Below, in pieces: positions 8,476 through 16,256 of a DNA stretch of 64,000 bases. Made by a program: the position numbers and the translations under genes. Positions within the stretch are counted from its first letter, which is position 1. Every line of letters starts with the position of its first letter. A model generated the notes under the pieces. That model saw only the letters and a program-made list of their open reading frames with translations. It did not search any database and was not told the DNA's origin. Origin of the DNA: Sinomonas cellulolyticus (lineage in GTDB: Bacteria > Actinomycetota > Actinomycetes > Actinomycetales > Micrococcaceae). Location: positions 1 through 64,000 of the forward strand of contig NZ_BNCM01000003.1 in the NCBI RefSeq assembly GCF_014656475.1. Reading direction: 5' to 3'.

Positions 8476-9456
8476 TCAGTACCCCCAACGACGTGGAGCC
8501 CGTTCGTACCGAATAGGGATCTCGGACGGTTTCAAAGGCCGATCGACGATAGGCCGGACGTTGTACGGAGTGATCCTCTCGTCCTCATGCGTTTGAGCGA
8601 TGATCTCGGCCGCCCGAGCATGGCCGTGCTCTTTAAGCTCATCAATCAACCGCACCACAAGGGCATCGAGCCTGTGGACTTCCGCCTCGGCGGCCGCGAG
8701 ACGCTCCTGCGCCGAGACCGCGCGTTGCCCGCACCAAGCGCGAAGGAGCTCATGAACTGGCCTACCGCGTTCCAGATACCATTGGTACTCCCATTCCGGG
8801 GACGTGATGGTTGGATGTCCGGTGACGTCGGTCCAATCCCTGCCGTGCTTCGCGCGTTCGCGATACTCCTTCTCGTCGCTCGTCACCCACTCCAGAACTG
8901 GCCCAGGCGTGACACGGCAGGCGCATTCGGAGATCATCAACGTGCCTGCCGGAGAGACGACGAGTTCGCCGTCGTGCAGGAAGGAGTCAGTCTGGGAAAC
9001 CAGATCTGCGATCGGCAGCCCAATGATTCGCTCCAAAGCCCCCTGATCGTGCACCGTCGTCGTCCACCGCACGGGTGACCATTCCCACTCGGCAACCGGC
9101 TCCGGGATGAGGAGTGCGAATGCCTTCCCGACCGCGGTCTCCTCAGGATCGGTCAGGCGGTATGCCTCGAAGCGTTCCCAGTTGGCCATGACCTCATCGA
9201 ACGCGCGGACCCCGGCCCACGGGCCGTGAAGGCGACTGCCGGGCACGTTCTCTCGCCTCCCGACCGTCTCACCGTCGAGGAACTCCACCTCGTATCGGGG
9301 ATTCTTCTTTCCGGGGATCACCGCGACCACGCGCACCCTCTCCGACGCCGCGTAGTCACGAACGCGATAGATCAGCTCATCCCCAACATCCACGAGAGCC
9401 TCCTCACACAGCTCAGACCACCAACGTTTGGGAGCCGTCAGAACTGTCGGACCCAC
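8476..9456 (-). CDS. Hypothetical protein
   Basis: 326 residues from the ATG at 9456. Tryptophan- and charge-rich soluble protein with an early SH3-like stretch (ELIYRVRDYAASERVRVVAV, YEVEFLDGETVGRRENVP) and a C-terminal charged helix (AAAEAEVHRLDALVVRLIDE). No signal peptide, membrane helix or recognised catalytic motif. Divergently transcribed from 9500 with 43 bases between the starts, so both promoters must be compact or overlap. Function unknown. Confidence 0.6.
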   Translation of the reverse strand: MGPTVLTAPKRWWSELCEEALVDVGDELIYRVRDYAASERVRVVAVIPGKKNPRYEVEFLDGETVGRRENVPGSRLHGPWAGVRAFDEVMANWERFEAYRLTDPEETAVGKAFALLIPEPVAEWEWSPVRWTTTVHDQGALERIIGLPIADLVSQTDSFLHDGELVVSPAGTLMISECACRVTPGPVLEWVTSDEKEYRERAKHGRDWTDVTGHPTITSPEWEYQWYLERGRPVHELLRAWCGQRAVSAQERLAAAEAEVHRLDALVVRLIDELKEHGHARAAEIIAQTHEDERITPYNVRPIVDRPLKPSEIPIRYERAPRRWGY

Positions 9457-9499
9457 GACCTATCCTCATGCATGCACACACTAGGCAGGAGGACCCGCG

Positions 9500-9889
9500 A
9501 TGAAGGACATCGTCAAAGAGCTCGCCAAGCACCAGTACATTTGCGTCCCCTGGGTGCAGGCCAAGCCAATCTTCGAGGTGGGCGCGCCGCTCGCCCTCGC
9601 TCTACGGGAGCACCACGGGACAGAGCTGACCGCCGTCTGCCCGCTGAAGAAAGATGCGCCCGACATCCTTGCCAAGTTCCCCATCGTCACACATCGGTCA
9701 GGATCAGTCGCCGACGGCGGCATCATCCTCGCATACTGCCCAACCCACAAGGGTGATGCAAAAACCGCCTCGAGCACAGCGTCATCGTGCGCGTCGAGTG
9801 GCCAACCGAGTTATTTCACGGCTGCGCTCGACTGAACGGCGCACACAACCTCGCTACCCAGGCCACCATGGCATCCGGACTAACTGCCG
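9500..9889 (+). pseudogene. Hypothetical gene broken by a frameshift
   Basis: ATG 9500 has GGAGG 8 bases upstream and encodes MKDIVKELAKHQYICVPWVQ ... VADGGIILAYCPTHKG. Near 9757 a -1 shift moves the coherent protein sequence into another frame (EHSVIVRVEWPTELFHGCAR, NLATQATMASGLTAEGRKL). The two parts together would form a ~130-residue protein. Family not recognised. Confidence 0.4.
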
Positions 9890-10028
9890 AGGGAAGGAAA
9901 CTTTCGGCGACTCAGGACCCAGCAAGCGGCACCTCCTTGTCGCCCTCGGCACGACGGCGGTCGAGAAGGGCTTCAGCGTCGAGTACGCGCTCGAGCGACT
10001 TCCAGGATGCCCTGTCCACGACGGCTGA
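9890..10028 (+). pseudogene. IstB-like (IS21 helper ATPase) fragment
   Basis: One frame reads FGDSGPSKRHLLVALGTTAV then EKGFSVEYALERL, closely following the IstB pattern G-D-x-G-x-G-K-S-H-L-L-x-A-L-G ... G-x-x-V-x-Y. The P-loop GTGKS has become GPSKR and nothing of the rest of IstB remains. An IS21-type remnant in a decayed stretch. Confidence 0.4.
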
Positions 10029-10097
10029 TCCATTCCGTGGTTGCGACGTGAACGAGATCCGCGACGTCTACCTCGCCCCCCGGCGGAGAAGTCACGA

Positions 10098-10397
10098 TCA
10101 ACGCCGGATCCGAACTGCAGCCGGGACGAGAGTGGCGGACACGAGCGAATAGACGTCGAGGTCGACTTCTCCGAGGTCCACGCTAACGACTACCGAGTAC
10201 GGCAAGGCTTTGTCCCAGCCTTCGCGACCATCTTCCCACCAACCGAGAACCGGGTACACGGCGAGCAGTCGCGGACCCGCGAGATGGGACGCCGGGACCG
10301 TCGCGTAATCGTGCTGGAGAGTCCCTCGCGAGCGGGCGTCGGCCGGAATTACCCACGGGTACGAGCCGGAGCCGGGAGTGACACCTTGCTCGTGCAC
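10098..10397 (-). pseudogene. Degraded gene fragment, perhaps the C-terminus of a subtilase-like protein
   Basis: The minus-strand frame contains LLAVYPVLGWWEDGREGWDK then ALPYSVVVSVDLGEVDLDVYS, which has a real-protein character and resembles C-terminal segments (YPV-GWW ... RYALVVSI-T-xxD-DLY) of some S8-peptidase-like proteins. No start or catalytic part is present. Low-confidence remnant; 10,398-10,493 shows nothing further. Confidence 0.25.
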
Positions 10398-10493
10398 GAC
10401 CCTGTTGATCCGCGCCCTGAAGCCATTATTCCCCCGTCGGCAGCACCCATCACACCTGCCGACACGGTGTCGAACCGCTTCGTGAATAGGTGG

Positions 10494-11045
10494 CTATTTC
10501 CTCACGCGATAATTGCTGACACCCCCGTAGTATAGGGGGTTAGTTGTGCAGTCTCCTTGAAGGGTATCCTTTTGACTTGACCCTTCCAGCCTATATGTAA
10601 GGATATACATTTGGTTGTTCGTGGTGCCGCACCAGTTGGTGCCACTATTCGGACCGGAATAGTATGAGTAATTAGTTCCGCCCGCAAGAAACGACACGCT
10701 ATTATTGGCGGGATCTATGGGTAGCGTTGACATATACGGCTTGAGCTGAGCTGCCAAGTTCGCCCAGCTACTGTCAGCAGAGGTGCTCCAGCCAGCATTT
10801 ATCTGAGTCGAGCCGCTGCTCGTTGGATACTTTCCGTTGTCAAGATAGTACAGCTCAAGAGACTTCGTAATTGCATCCACAGCCTGAAGTCGGCTGCTAT
10901 CCCTTGCCCGTTGCTGAATACCGTTATACGCCACGATCACTATCGCCGCCAGAATAGCAATCACCACGATCACAATCAGTAGTTCTACGATCGTGAAGCC
11001 GCGCTGCTTTTTCAAAAAGGTGTAAGTTTTATGATGCCCAGCCAT
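10494..11045 (-). CDS. Type IV pilin-like protein (prepilin N-methylation motif)
   Basis: 183 residues. A short basic leader ends RG, followed by FTIVELLIVIVVIAILAAI with the conserved Glu at +5: the class III signal cleaved by prepilin peptidase and then a long hydrophobic assembly helix. VAYNGIQQRARDSSRLQAV and SLELYYLDNGKYPTSS follow, then a Ser/Thr/Asn/Gly-rich C-terminal domain with two cysteines (NWCGTT, LQGDC) that could form a disulfide. The YNGIQxRAxD pattern is, to my knowledge, especially common in pilins of Saccharibacteria. No prepilin peptidase or assembly ATPase is in the window, so host or donor machinery would be needed. AT-richer than surrounding genes. Confidence 0.75.
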   Translation of the reverse strand: MAGHHKTYTFLKKQRGFTIVELLIVIVVIAILAAIVIVAYNGIQQRARDSSRLQAVDAITKSLELYYLDNGKYPTSSGSTQINAGWSTSADSSWANLAAQLKPYMSTLPIDPANNSVSFLAGGTNYSYYSGPNSGTNWCGTTNNQMYILTYRLEGSSQKDTLQGDCTTNPLYYGGVSNYRVRK

Positions 11046-11285
11046 GTTTCAGATACCACTATAGGGCATTGGCGCAAATTAAAGCAATAGCATTTCGAAA
11101 TACTATAGACGTTGGAGAATTAGCGCGAACAGCGCACCCAGCTTCTTAAGCAACGTGTCGCACCTCGGCCACGAGGATCCACAGACCCCCCTGCGCGTCT
11201 ACGCGCGGGTTGCCGCCAACTCGGGCGATGACCTTCCCGATACGCTCGGCTGAAACGCACCATCAACAACAAAGGGGACCACACA

Positions 11286-11852
11286 ATGAATCGAACCATC
11301 ACCCTCGCAGCCATCGCCACGCTCGCGCTTGCCGGATGCTCTGCCAGCCCGGCTGCGAACGAGACGCGGACAACCGTACCTGCCGCACCATCCGCCGCGC
11401 CGTCGTCCATCGAGGCAGTGCCGGAATCGTCCGGTCCGGGCGAGTACCAGGTGACACTCGGCGCGGCGCATGTCGTCGTGACAGTGCCGTCCGAGCCTGA
11501 CCCTGCCGCCATCGCGCTCGGCATCCCGGCCGGGTCGTGGGTCAAGGTCGACATCGACAACCGCAACGGGGCGAAGGGGACCCGCGTGTACACGGTGGCG
11601 CTCACGGACGCGGCGGGGAAGCGGACCGTGTACACGAGCCCCGACAAGCTCCTGGAGGGCATGGACAAATCGAAGCTGCCCGCGGCCGACTACAACAAGA
11701 TGATCCGCTGGGCGAACGAGGCGGACTCGTGGACGGAGCCGGGGGAGCGGCGCACAGCATGGCTCGCCGCTGTCGGCCCCGTGCCCGAGTTCGTGCGCGT
11801 GGACGTGGCCGACTCCGGGATGAACGACCCGGTGAAGGCGATCAAGCAGTAG
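11286..11852 (+). CDS. Lipoprotein of unknown function
   Basis: 188 residues. MNRTITLAAIATLALAGCSA has a signal peptide with the lipobox LAGC, so the mature protein should be lipid-anchored at Cys18. A Ser/Pro/Ala linker is followed by a domain rich in beta strands (GEYQVTLGAAHVVVTVPSEP, GSWVKVDIDNRNGAKGTRVY). Upstream is ggggaccacaca, a weak ribosome-binding context. GC-rich, unlike the pilin gene next door. A strong hairpin follows at 11,869. Function unknown. Confidence 0.65.
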   Translation: MNRTITLAAIATLALAGCSASPAANETRTTVPAAPSAAPSSIEAVPESSGPGEYQVTLGAAHVVVTVPSEPDPAAIALGIPAGSWVKVDIDNRNGAKGTRVYTVALTDAAGKRTVYTSPDKLLEGMDKSKLPAADYNKMIRWANEADSWTEPGERRTAWLAAVGPVPEFVRVDVADSGMNDPVKAIKQ

Positions 11853-11868
11853 CCCGGGCACGACGAAA

Positions 11869-11902
11869 GGCCCCCCACGCCCTTCTCAGGGTGTGGGGGG
11901 CT
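11869..11902. terminator. Hairpin terminator between convergent genes
   Basis: GGCCCCCCACGCCC pairs with GGGTGTGGGGGGCT around a 6-base loop, with G-U pairs at 11,879/11,892 and at the base. It lies between the convergent lipoprotein and SGNH-hydrolase genes and can serve both. Confidence 0.75.
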
Positions 11903-11935
11903 CTCACGTTGTGGGGCGGCGCGTCGCGGACCGGC

Positions 11936-13165
11936 TTATGCCGCGTTGAGTGCCGCCGTCCTGTAGAGGCCGGCGCGGCGGATCTTGTATGTGCCGCCGC
12001 CCCAGATGAACAGCTCCCAGACAACAACCGTGGTGCCCGCGACGATCGTCACGTCATGTGTTCGGATGACGCCGGCCCGGTCGGCATTGGGCGAGTTGTA
12101 GTCGGACATTGCGCTGTCGGTGTTCGTGTAGCTCGAGCCGTTCCACTGCCTCACCGAGAGGTAGAAGGCCTGCGCTCCGGCCGCGGCGGCCTGGTCGAGC
12201 CCGCTCATGTCGAACTCGAGGTATGCCCGCACGGTGTCGCCGACGGCGAGGCCGTTGGCGCCGACGTTGGCGTTCTGTTGCAGGCTCATGTTCCCGGCGC
12301 CGTTGGCAACGGTGAGCACCTTCCATGGCATCGGCTGGTCCTTGGCCGGTGCCGTGTTCCATGTCGCGGACGCGGCTGCCGAGCCTGAGACCGTGGTCCC
12401 CTGGGGCGCGGCCGTCGCGCTGGTGCCGTTGAGGTGTGGGTAGGGCAGCAGGTTGATTCCGTTGGCCGAGACCGACGGGTGGAAGCGCTGCGCCGGGGCG
12501 CTCGTGCCGTGGGCGAGGATCGCGTCTGCGAGAGCGCGGCCGCACGCGTATCCACCACGGGCGGATAGATGCACGCCGTCGCTTGTGCTGTTCCCACCGT
12601 ACAGGGGGTCGGCGTAGTTCCCACCTGCCTCGGCGAGGGCGGTGAAGTAGTCCGCGAGGATGACGTTCGGGCGGGTGCGTGCGGTCTGCACGATCCACCG
12701 GTTCAGCTCCATCGTGTCAGCCTTCATGGTGCCGGTGTAGCTGGGCGTGATCCGGGGTGGGATTGTGCCGAGGATCGTCATGACGCCGGCCGCGTTTAGG
12801 CTGTCGAGCATGGCCGTGATGTCAGCCTTGGCGGTCGCCACGCCGCCAGCGGTGCCCATGTTGTTCGTGCCGCAGAGCAGGTGAACCCACCCTGGTTTGA
12901 GGTCGAGGGCGTCCGTCTGGAGGCGGGAACGGATCTGGGTTGTGGTCTGCCCGCCGATGCCAGAGTTCTTCAGGATCTCGAATCGCTGGCCGAGGAGGAC
13001 GTTCGCCCACGTCCAAGCGGAAACCGGCTTGAGCTGGGGGGCGGCGGCGATCATGCCGCCCTGCTCGGTCAGGGAGTCGCCGATGACGACCATGGTCTGG
13101 GGTGGGTGATGGGCGTGCCGTTTCATGGCTTCGGCACGGGCCATGCCGAGAGTGACGATGTCCAT
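11936..13165 (-). CDS. SGNH/GDSL hydrolase family protein
   Basis: 409 residues. VVIGDSLTEQGG (nucleophile Ser31), GIGG (~69-72), LLCGTNNMG (Asn ~101) and SDGVHLS (Asp196, His199) give all four SGNH blocks, so an active esterase/lipase-type hydrolase is likely. Residues ~220-409 form a separate beta-rich C-terminal domain (WNTAPAKDQPMPWKVLTVAN, YLEFDMSGLDQ) that could bind polysaccharide. The N-terminal MDIVTLGMARAEAMKRHAHH is like that of tail-associated proteins of actinobacterial phages. Its start overlaps the stop of the fibre-like gene (TGATG), so the two are translationally coupled. Probably deacetylates or de-esterifies a surface glycan; the substrate is unknown. Confidence 0.75.
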   Translation of the reverse strand: MDIVTLGMARAEAMKRHAHHPPQTMVVIGDSLTEQGGMIAAAPQLKPVSAWTWANVLLGQRFEILKNSGIGGQTTTQIRSRLQTDALDLKPGWVHLLCGTNNMGTAGGVATAKADITAMLDSLNAAGVMTILGTIPPRITPSYTGTMKADTMELNRWIVQTARTRPNVILADYFTALAEAGGNYADPLYGGNSTSDGVHLSARGGYACGRALADAILAHGTSAPAQRFHPSVSANGINLLPYPHLNGTSATAAPQGTTVSGSAAASATWNTAPAKDQPMPWKVLTVANGAGNMSLQQNANVGANGLAVGDTVRAYLEFDMSGLDQAAAAGAQAFYLSVRQWNGSSYTNTDSAMSDYNSPNADRAGVIRTHDVTIVAGTTVVVWELFIWGGGTYKIRRAGLYRTAALNAA

Positions 13166-13857
13166 CAGGCGGCTCCTGTCACATTGCCGTTGGAGTAGGT
13201 GAACGTCCGGGTGACTCCGGCCCGGGTTGCAGTGGCAACGGTCCCGTCGGCGTTGTACGTGTAGCTCGTGGTCACGCCGTCCTCCACGGTCGAGGCGACG
13301 GTTCCGTCCGGGTTGTAGTTGACGGTGAGGGCCGGGTTGGCGGGGGCATAAGCGGCGTTCAGTGCAGTCCGCGACGCGGACGCCCCGTCGCTGATCTTCG
13401 CGGCCACGTCCGCGTCCAGGGAGGCCTTATCCTGCTTAACCGTGAGCCCGGGCACCGTAGGTGAATCGGAGGTGCCCCCGAGGTCGCCAGCGAGCTGGAC
13501 CGCGCCCTTTGTGGTTGCCGTCGCATCGGCGGTCGCAGGCACCTGAGCTGAAGACAGCTTGCCGGTCGTGTCGAGCGTTGCAATCCCGCCTGGCTGGCCG
13601 AGTGCGGCTAGTTTGGTGCCCGTGACGGCTCCGTCTTGCAACTTGGACGTCGTGATGCTGCCGTCCTGAATGGCTGACGCGCTGACAGCACCAGGCGCTA
13701 ATGCAGCAGTCGTTACCGAATTCTGCTGCAATTGTGGGGCACCGACAACCTGAGTCCTCAGCGTGCCGTCGCTAGCGTGCGATTGGGACAAATAGTCATT
13801 GAGGATGTTTCCCCAATTTCCTTCGTCGCCGCCTACAGTTGGTAACCGTGTCATCAC
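13165..13857 (-). CDS. Fibre-like protein
   Basis: About 230 residues from tandem GTG/ATG at 13,857-13,852, with AAAGGCGG just upstream. The N-terminus RLPTVGGDEGNWGNILNDYL is a motif of tail-fibre or surface-fibre proteins. A low-complexity Ser/Thr/Ala stretch with repeated GSITTSKLQDGAVTGTKL-type units follows, then a YD-repeat-like C-terminus (NYNPDGTVASTVEDGVTTSY, YNADGTVATATRAG). No signal peptide is evident. It could be a structural fibre displaying the SGNH hydrolase encoded next. No capsid, terminase or baseplate gene is nearby, so a complete prophage is not supported. Confidence 0.6.
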   Translation of the reverse strand: MMTRLPTVGGDEGNWGNILNDYLSQSHASDGTLRTQVVGAPQLQQNSVTTAALAPGAVSASAIQDGSITTSKLQDGAVTGTKLAALGQPGGIATLDTTGKLSSAQVPATADATATTKGAVQLAGDLGGTSDSPTVPGLTVKQDKASLDADVAAKISDGASASRTALNAAYAPANPALTVNYNPDGTVASTVEDGVTTSYTYNADGTVATATRAGVTRTFTYSNGNVTGAA

Positions 13858-13968
13858 CCGCCTTTCCTATTCATATCGATTACTGAATTTCTGCCGCAGA
13901 TTATAAAGTATAAGCGGTAACAAAACAAGAAATATGTGATCACAGTCCATAATCCGCTGCAACACGAC

Positions 13969-14442
13969 CTACAATCCCCTTCTGGTTCGCCTGTGGCGCC
14001 TCAGCGCGAAGACCAGGATCAGACAACCTGCAAGAATCGCTGTCGATGCAATGGTGAACAGAACAGGGTTCCACTGTGTGAACGCTCCAGATTTGGGTGC
14101 AGTAATGGCCGCCTCCCGCTTAGCAGTCTTCTCCTGAACGGGTTCCGAGGAGCTGCCTTTAATGCCCTCCCCGGCCGTCGGAGTACCGGCTTGCGAACTC
14201 GGTGCCGCTGGGCTGCCCGGTGAATCCCCTGGCCCTGGAGCCGGACCGGGCAACGCTTTTCCAGAATCTGAAGGCGATGCTGGGACAGTCTGGTAGGCCT
14301 GCGTTCCGTACGCCCCTCCACCATAGACTGCCGAGGCCGATTCAGCTCCTAATATACCAAGCGTACCGGCGAGCATGGTCACAACAACCATACCCGGCCG
14401 AATGTACCGCGCCGAAAGCCAGTGTTCGATAAATGGCCTCAT
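13969..14442 (-). CDS. Secreted, C-terminally membrane-anchored protein
   Basis: 157 residues: basic N-terminus, hydrophobic segment MVVVTMLAGTLGILGAESAS ending in a plausible signal-peptidase site, a Gly/Tyr-rich stretch (VYGGGAYGTQAYQ), a long Pro/Ser/Gly linker, then a C-terminal helix LFTIASTAILAGCLILVFAL with an RRHRRTRR tail. This resembles cell-surface anchored proteins, but there is no LPxTG motif. Divergent from tatA, with an AT-rich region (14,443-14,525) between them that must hold both promoters. No family recognised. Confidence 0.55.
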   Translation of the reverse strand: MRPFIEHWLSARYIRPGMVVVTMLAGTLGILGAESASAVYGGGAYGTQAYQTVPASPSDSGKALPGPAPGPGDSPGSPAAPSSQAGTPTAGEGIKGSSSEPVQEKTAKREAAITAPKSGAFTQWNPVLFTIASTAILAGCLILVFALRRHRRTRRGL

Positions 14443-14525
14443 ACACCCCCCACTTCTTGTCTTTATTGAATTGATGAAGTATATTCATAATATATCAACG
14501 AGATAAATGAGAAAAGGGTAGATAT

Positions 14526-14729
14526 ATGGGATTAGGGAAGATTGAAGGATTGCTCATTCTCGCAGCGATCATCTTGCTGTTGTTCGGAGCAAAGAACTTA
14601 CCAAAATTGGCGCGCAGCGTCGGAGAATCAGTCAAAGAACTCAAGCGCGGATTCCGCGACAGCCCAGACGACGCGCCTTCGACCGATGGCACCAAGGTGG
14701 CTGCCGATGACTCGTCAAAACGCGCATAG
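14526..14729 (+). CDS. tatA: Twin-arginine translocase subunit TatA/E
   Basis: 67 residues. GLGKIEGLLILAAIILLLFG is the N-terminal membrane helix, followed by the hinge FGAKNLPKLARSVGESVKEL that forms the amphipathic helix, then a charged tail. TatA assembles around TatC and cargo to move folded proteins across the membrane. Its 3' end overlaps the tatC start by 23 bases. Hosts of this kind normally carry chromosomal tat genes, so this is likely an extra set for cargo of the island. No TatB-like gene is present. Confidence 0.85.
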   Translation: MGLGKIEGLLILAAIILLLFGAKNLPKLARSVGESVKELKRGFRDSPDDAPSTDGTKVAADDSSKRA

Positions 14730-15753
14730 AGCCCGTCACACACAACAACCGGAAGACTGGGAGCTCTCCGACCATCTACGCGAGATCCGACGTCGCCTGG
14801 CATGGCCATTCGTGGCGCTCGTCCTGGCGTCGGTCGGGTGTTTCTTCATCTACGGCAGTGTCTTTGCCCTTCTCCAGGCGCCGCTCCATGCGCCGCTTTA
14901 CTTCACGTCACCCCAAGGCGGTTTTAACATCACGATGAGCATTTGCTTGGTTGCCGGCCTGATTGCCGCCATCCCTTTGCTCGTGTACCACATCCTCATG
15001 TTCCTCGGCCCCGCTTTCCCTCTGGTGATCAAAAGGACTCGCTGCGCCCTTCTATCGCTCGTCTCGTTCGTGCTGGCCTGCACGGGTGCAGCGTTCGCCC
15101 TATTCGTTGTTATTCCACTCGTCCTTCGGTTCTTCACGGGCTTCCAGACGGCGGGACTATCTGCCCTCATCACGGCAAGCAGCTACTTCGACCTCGTGGC
15201 GAAGCTCCTGGCCAGTTTTGCGCTCATCTTCCAGCTCCCCCTCATCTTGTGGGGCATCAACCGGATCAAGCCACTCTCGCCACGGCGCCTCTTTGGGTTC
15301 GAGAAGTACGTCATTGCCGGCAGCGTTGGCGTGGGCGTCTTAGTACCATTTGCTTTCGATCTCACGACCCAGGCCCTCATCGCGCTGCCAATCGTCGTGC
15401 TCTACAACCTCTCCATCCTGGTCGTCGTTATCGACAGCAGCTCATCGCGCAGGAAGCAACGAAAAGCCCATCAGCCTTTCCCAGCAGAGGATCCTCGCGC
15501 CACTAGAGCGCGCTCAATCGTCCCTCTCCCACCAGACTTGGCAGTCCCGACGCAAAGCGCACAAACAACTGTGAAGCGCGACCAGACTCGTCGCCCACCA
15601 GTACTTCAGGACTCGCGTCGGCCCATACGCGCCGATGCGCGGCCGGCGATTCGACTATCCCCGCGTGAGCCGCATCGGCAGGCCAGCCGCGCGCCCGAAG
15701 CTGGGAGGAGTACTCCCCCACGTGGTGGGCTAATCTCAGATTTCGTCAATTAG
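14707..15753 (+). CDS. tatC: Twin-arginine translocase subunit TatC with a long C-terminal extension
   Basis: 348 residues from ATG 14,707, overlapping tatA. DWELSDHLREIRRRLAWPFV is the TatC N-terminal signature (the conserved Glu and basic residues that read the RR signal). Six hydrophobic segments follow, with FTGFQTAGLSALITASSYFD and GINRIKPLSPRRLFGFEKYV in the expected loops. TatC is usually ~250 residues. Here the last ~95 residues after the sixth helix (SSSSRRKQRKAHQPFPAEDP onward) are a cytoplasmic Arg/Pro-rich extension that is not part of the family core. Confidence 0.85.
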   Translation: MTRQNAHRARHTQQPEDWELSDHLREIRRRLAWPFVALVLASVGCFFIYGSVFALLQAPLHAPLYFTSPQGGFNITMSICLVAGLIAAIPLLVYHILMFLGPAFPLVIKRTRCALLSLVSFVLACTGAAFALFVVIPLVLRFFTGFQTAGLSALITASSYFDLVAKLLASFALIFQLPLILWGINRIKPLSPRRLFGFEKYVIAGSVGVGVLVPFAFDLTTQALIALPIVVLYNLSILVVVIDSSSSRRKQRKAHQPFPAEDPRATRARSIVPLPPDLAVPTQSAQTTVKRDQTRRPPVLQDSRRPIRADARPAIRLSPREPHRQASRAPEAGRSTPPRGGLISDFVN

Positions 15754-15817
15754 ACGTATTGCCATAACCGGCAAGATTTGCTTAAATGAGGATGCCACTA
15801 AATGAGACAAAATCGAC

Positions 15818-15997
15818 ATGCAAACAAAGATCGCAAGCATCATGAGTCAAAAGATGGACCGCACCAAATTCCTGCAATATGCCGGAGGCGTAGCGTTGAC
15901 AGTAATAGGCCTCCGGGGTCTCATAGCTTCATTGTCTGAAAACAACAACGCCGCGCACCGAACGAGGGGCTACGGCACCACGCGGTACGGAAGCTGA
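15818..15997 (+). CDS. 59-residue protein with a Tat-signal-like or anchor N-terminus
   Basis: From ATG 15,818 (alternative ATG 15,842) the frame gives KMDRTKFLQYAGGVALTVIG, then LRGLIASL and a short Gly/Tyr/Arg tail GYGTTRYGS. The order basic residue - FL - small hydrophobic helix resembles a Tat-type signal, but only one of the twin arginines is present (DRTKFLQ). It lies 64 bases downstream of tatC and could be a small Tat-associated or pilus-associated membrane protein. Similar short proteins are, to my recollection, frequent in Saccharibacteria. Function unknown. The stretch 15,998-16,208 shows no gene. Confidence 0.45.
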   Translation: MQTKIASIMSQKMDRTKFLQYAGGVALTVIGLRGLIASLSENNNAAHRTRGYGTTRYGS

Positions 15998-16208
15998 GCG
16001 ACTGCGCTGAGCCCCATCAGTGGATTCCAGAAGCTCGAATCGTTCCTTCGTCGCGCTGCCCCACTCTTGTGACAATGTGCGGATACCGCAGTCTGAGAGA
16101 TCTGGGGGGAACAGTCCGCGCAGCTAGGGCGGAGCATGACCGATGTGGCGGGCTCGGCACCTCAGGAAATCTACCGACACACTACGAACGAGAGTTCTGC
16201 GTTGGGTT

Positions 16209-16233
16209 ACACCCTGCTTCCAAAGCAGGGTGT
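16209..16233 (-). terminator. Hairpin, probably the original terminator of the defence operon
   Basis: Perfect 11-bp stem ACACCCTGCTT / AAGCAGGGTGT with a 3-base loop. Without the IS481 insertion it would lie ~45 bases after the stop codon of the UvrD-like gene at 17,392. Confidence 0.6.
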
Positions 16234-16256
16234 GGTGTTTACGGCTGACAACTAGC

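Noticed and set aside
10494-14442. Prophage
   Set aside because: The fibre-like and SGNH genes look phage-like, but there is no terminase, portal, capsid, tape measure or lysis gene around them.
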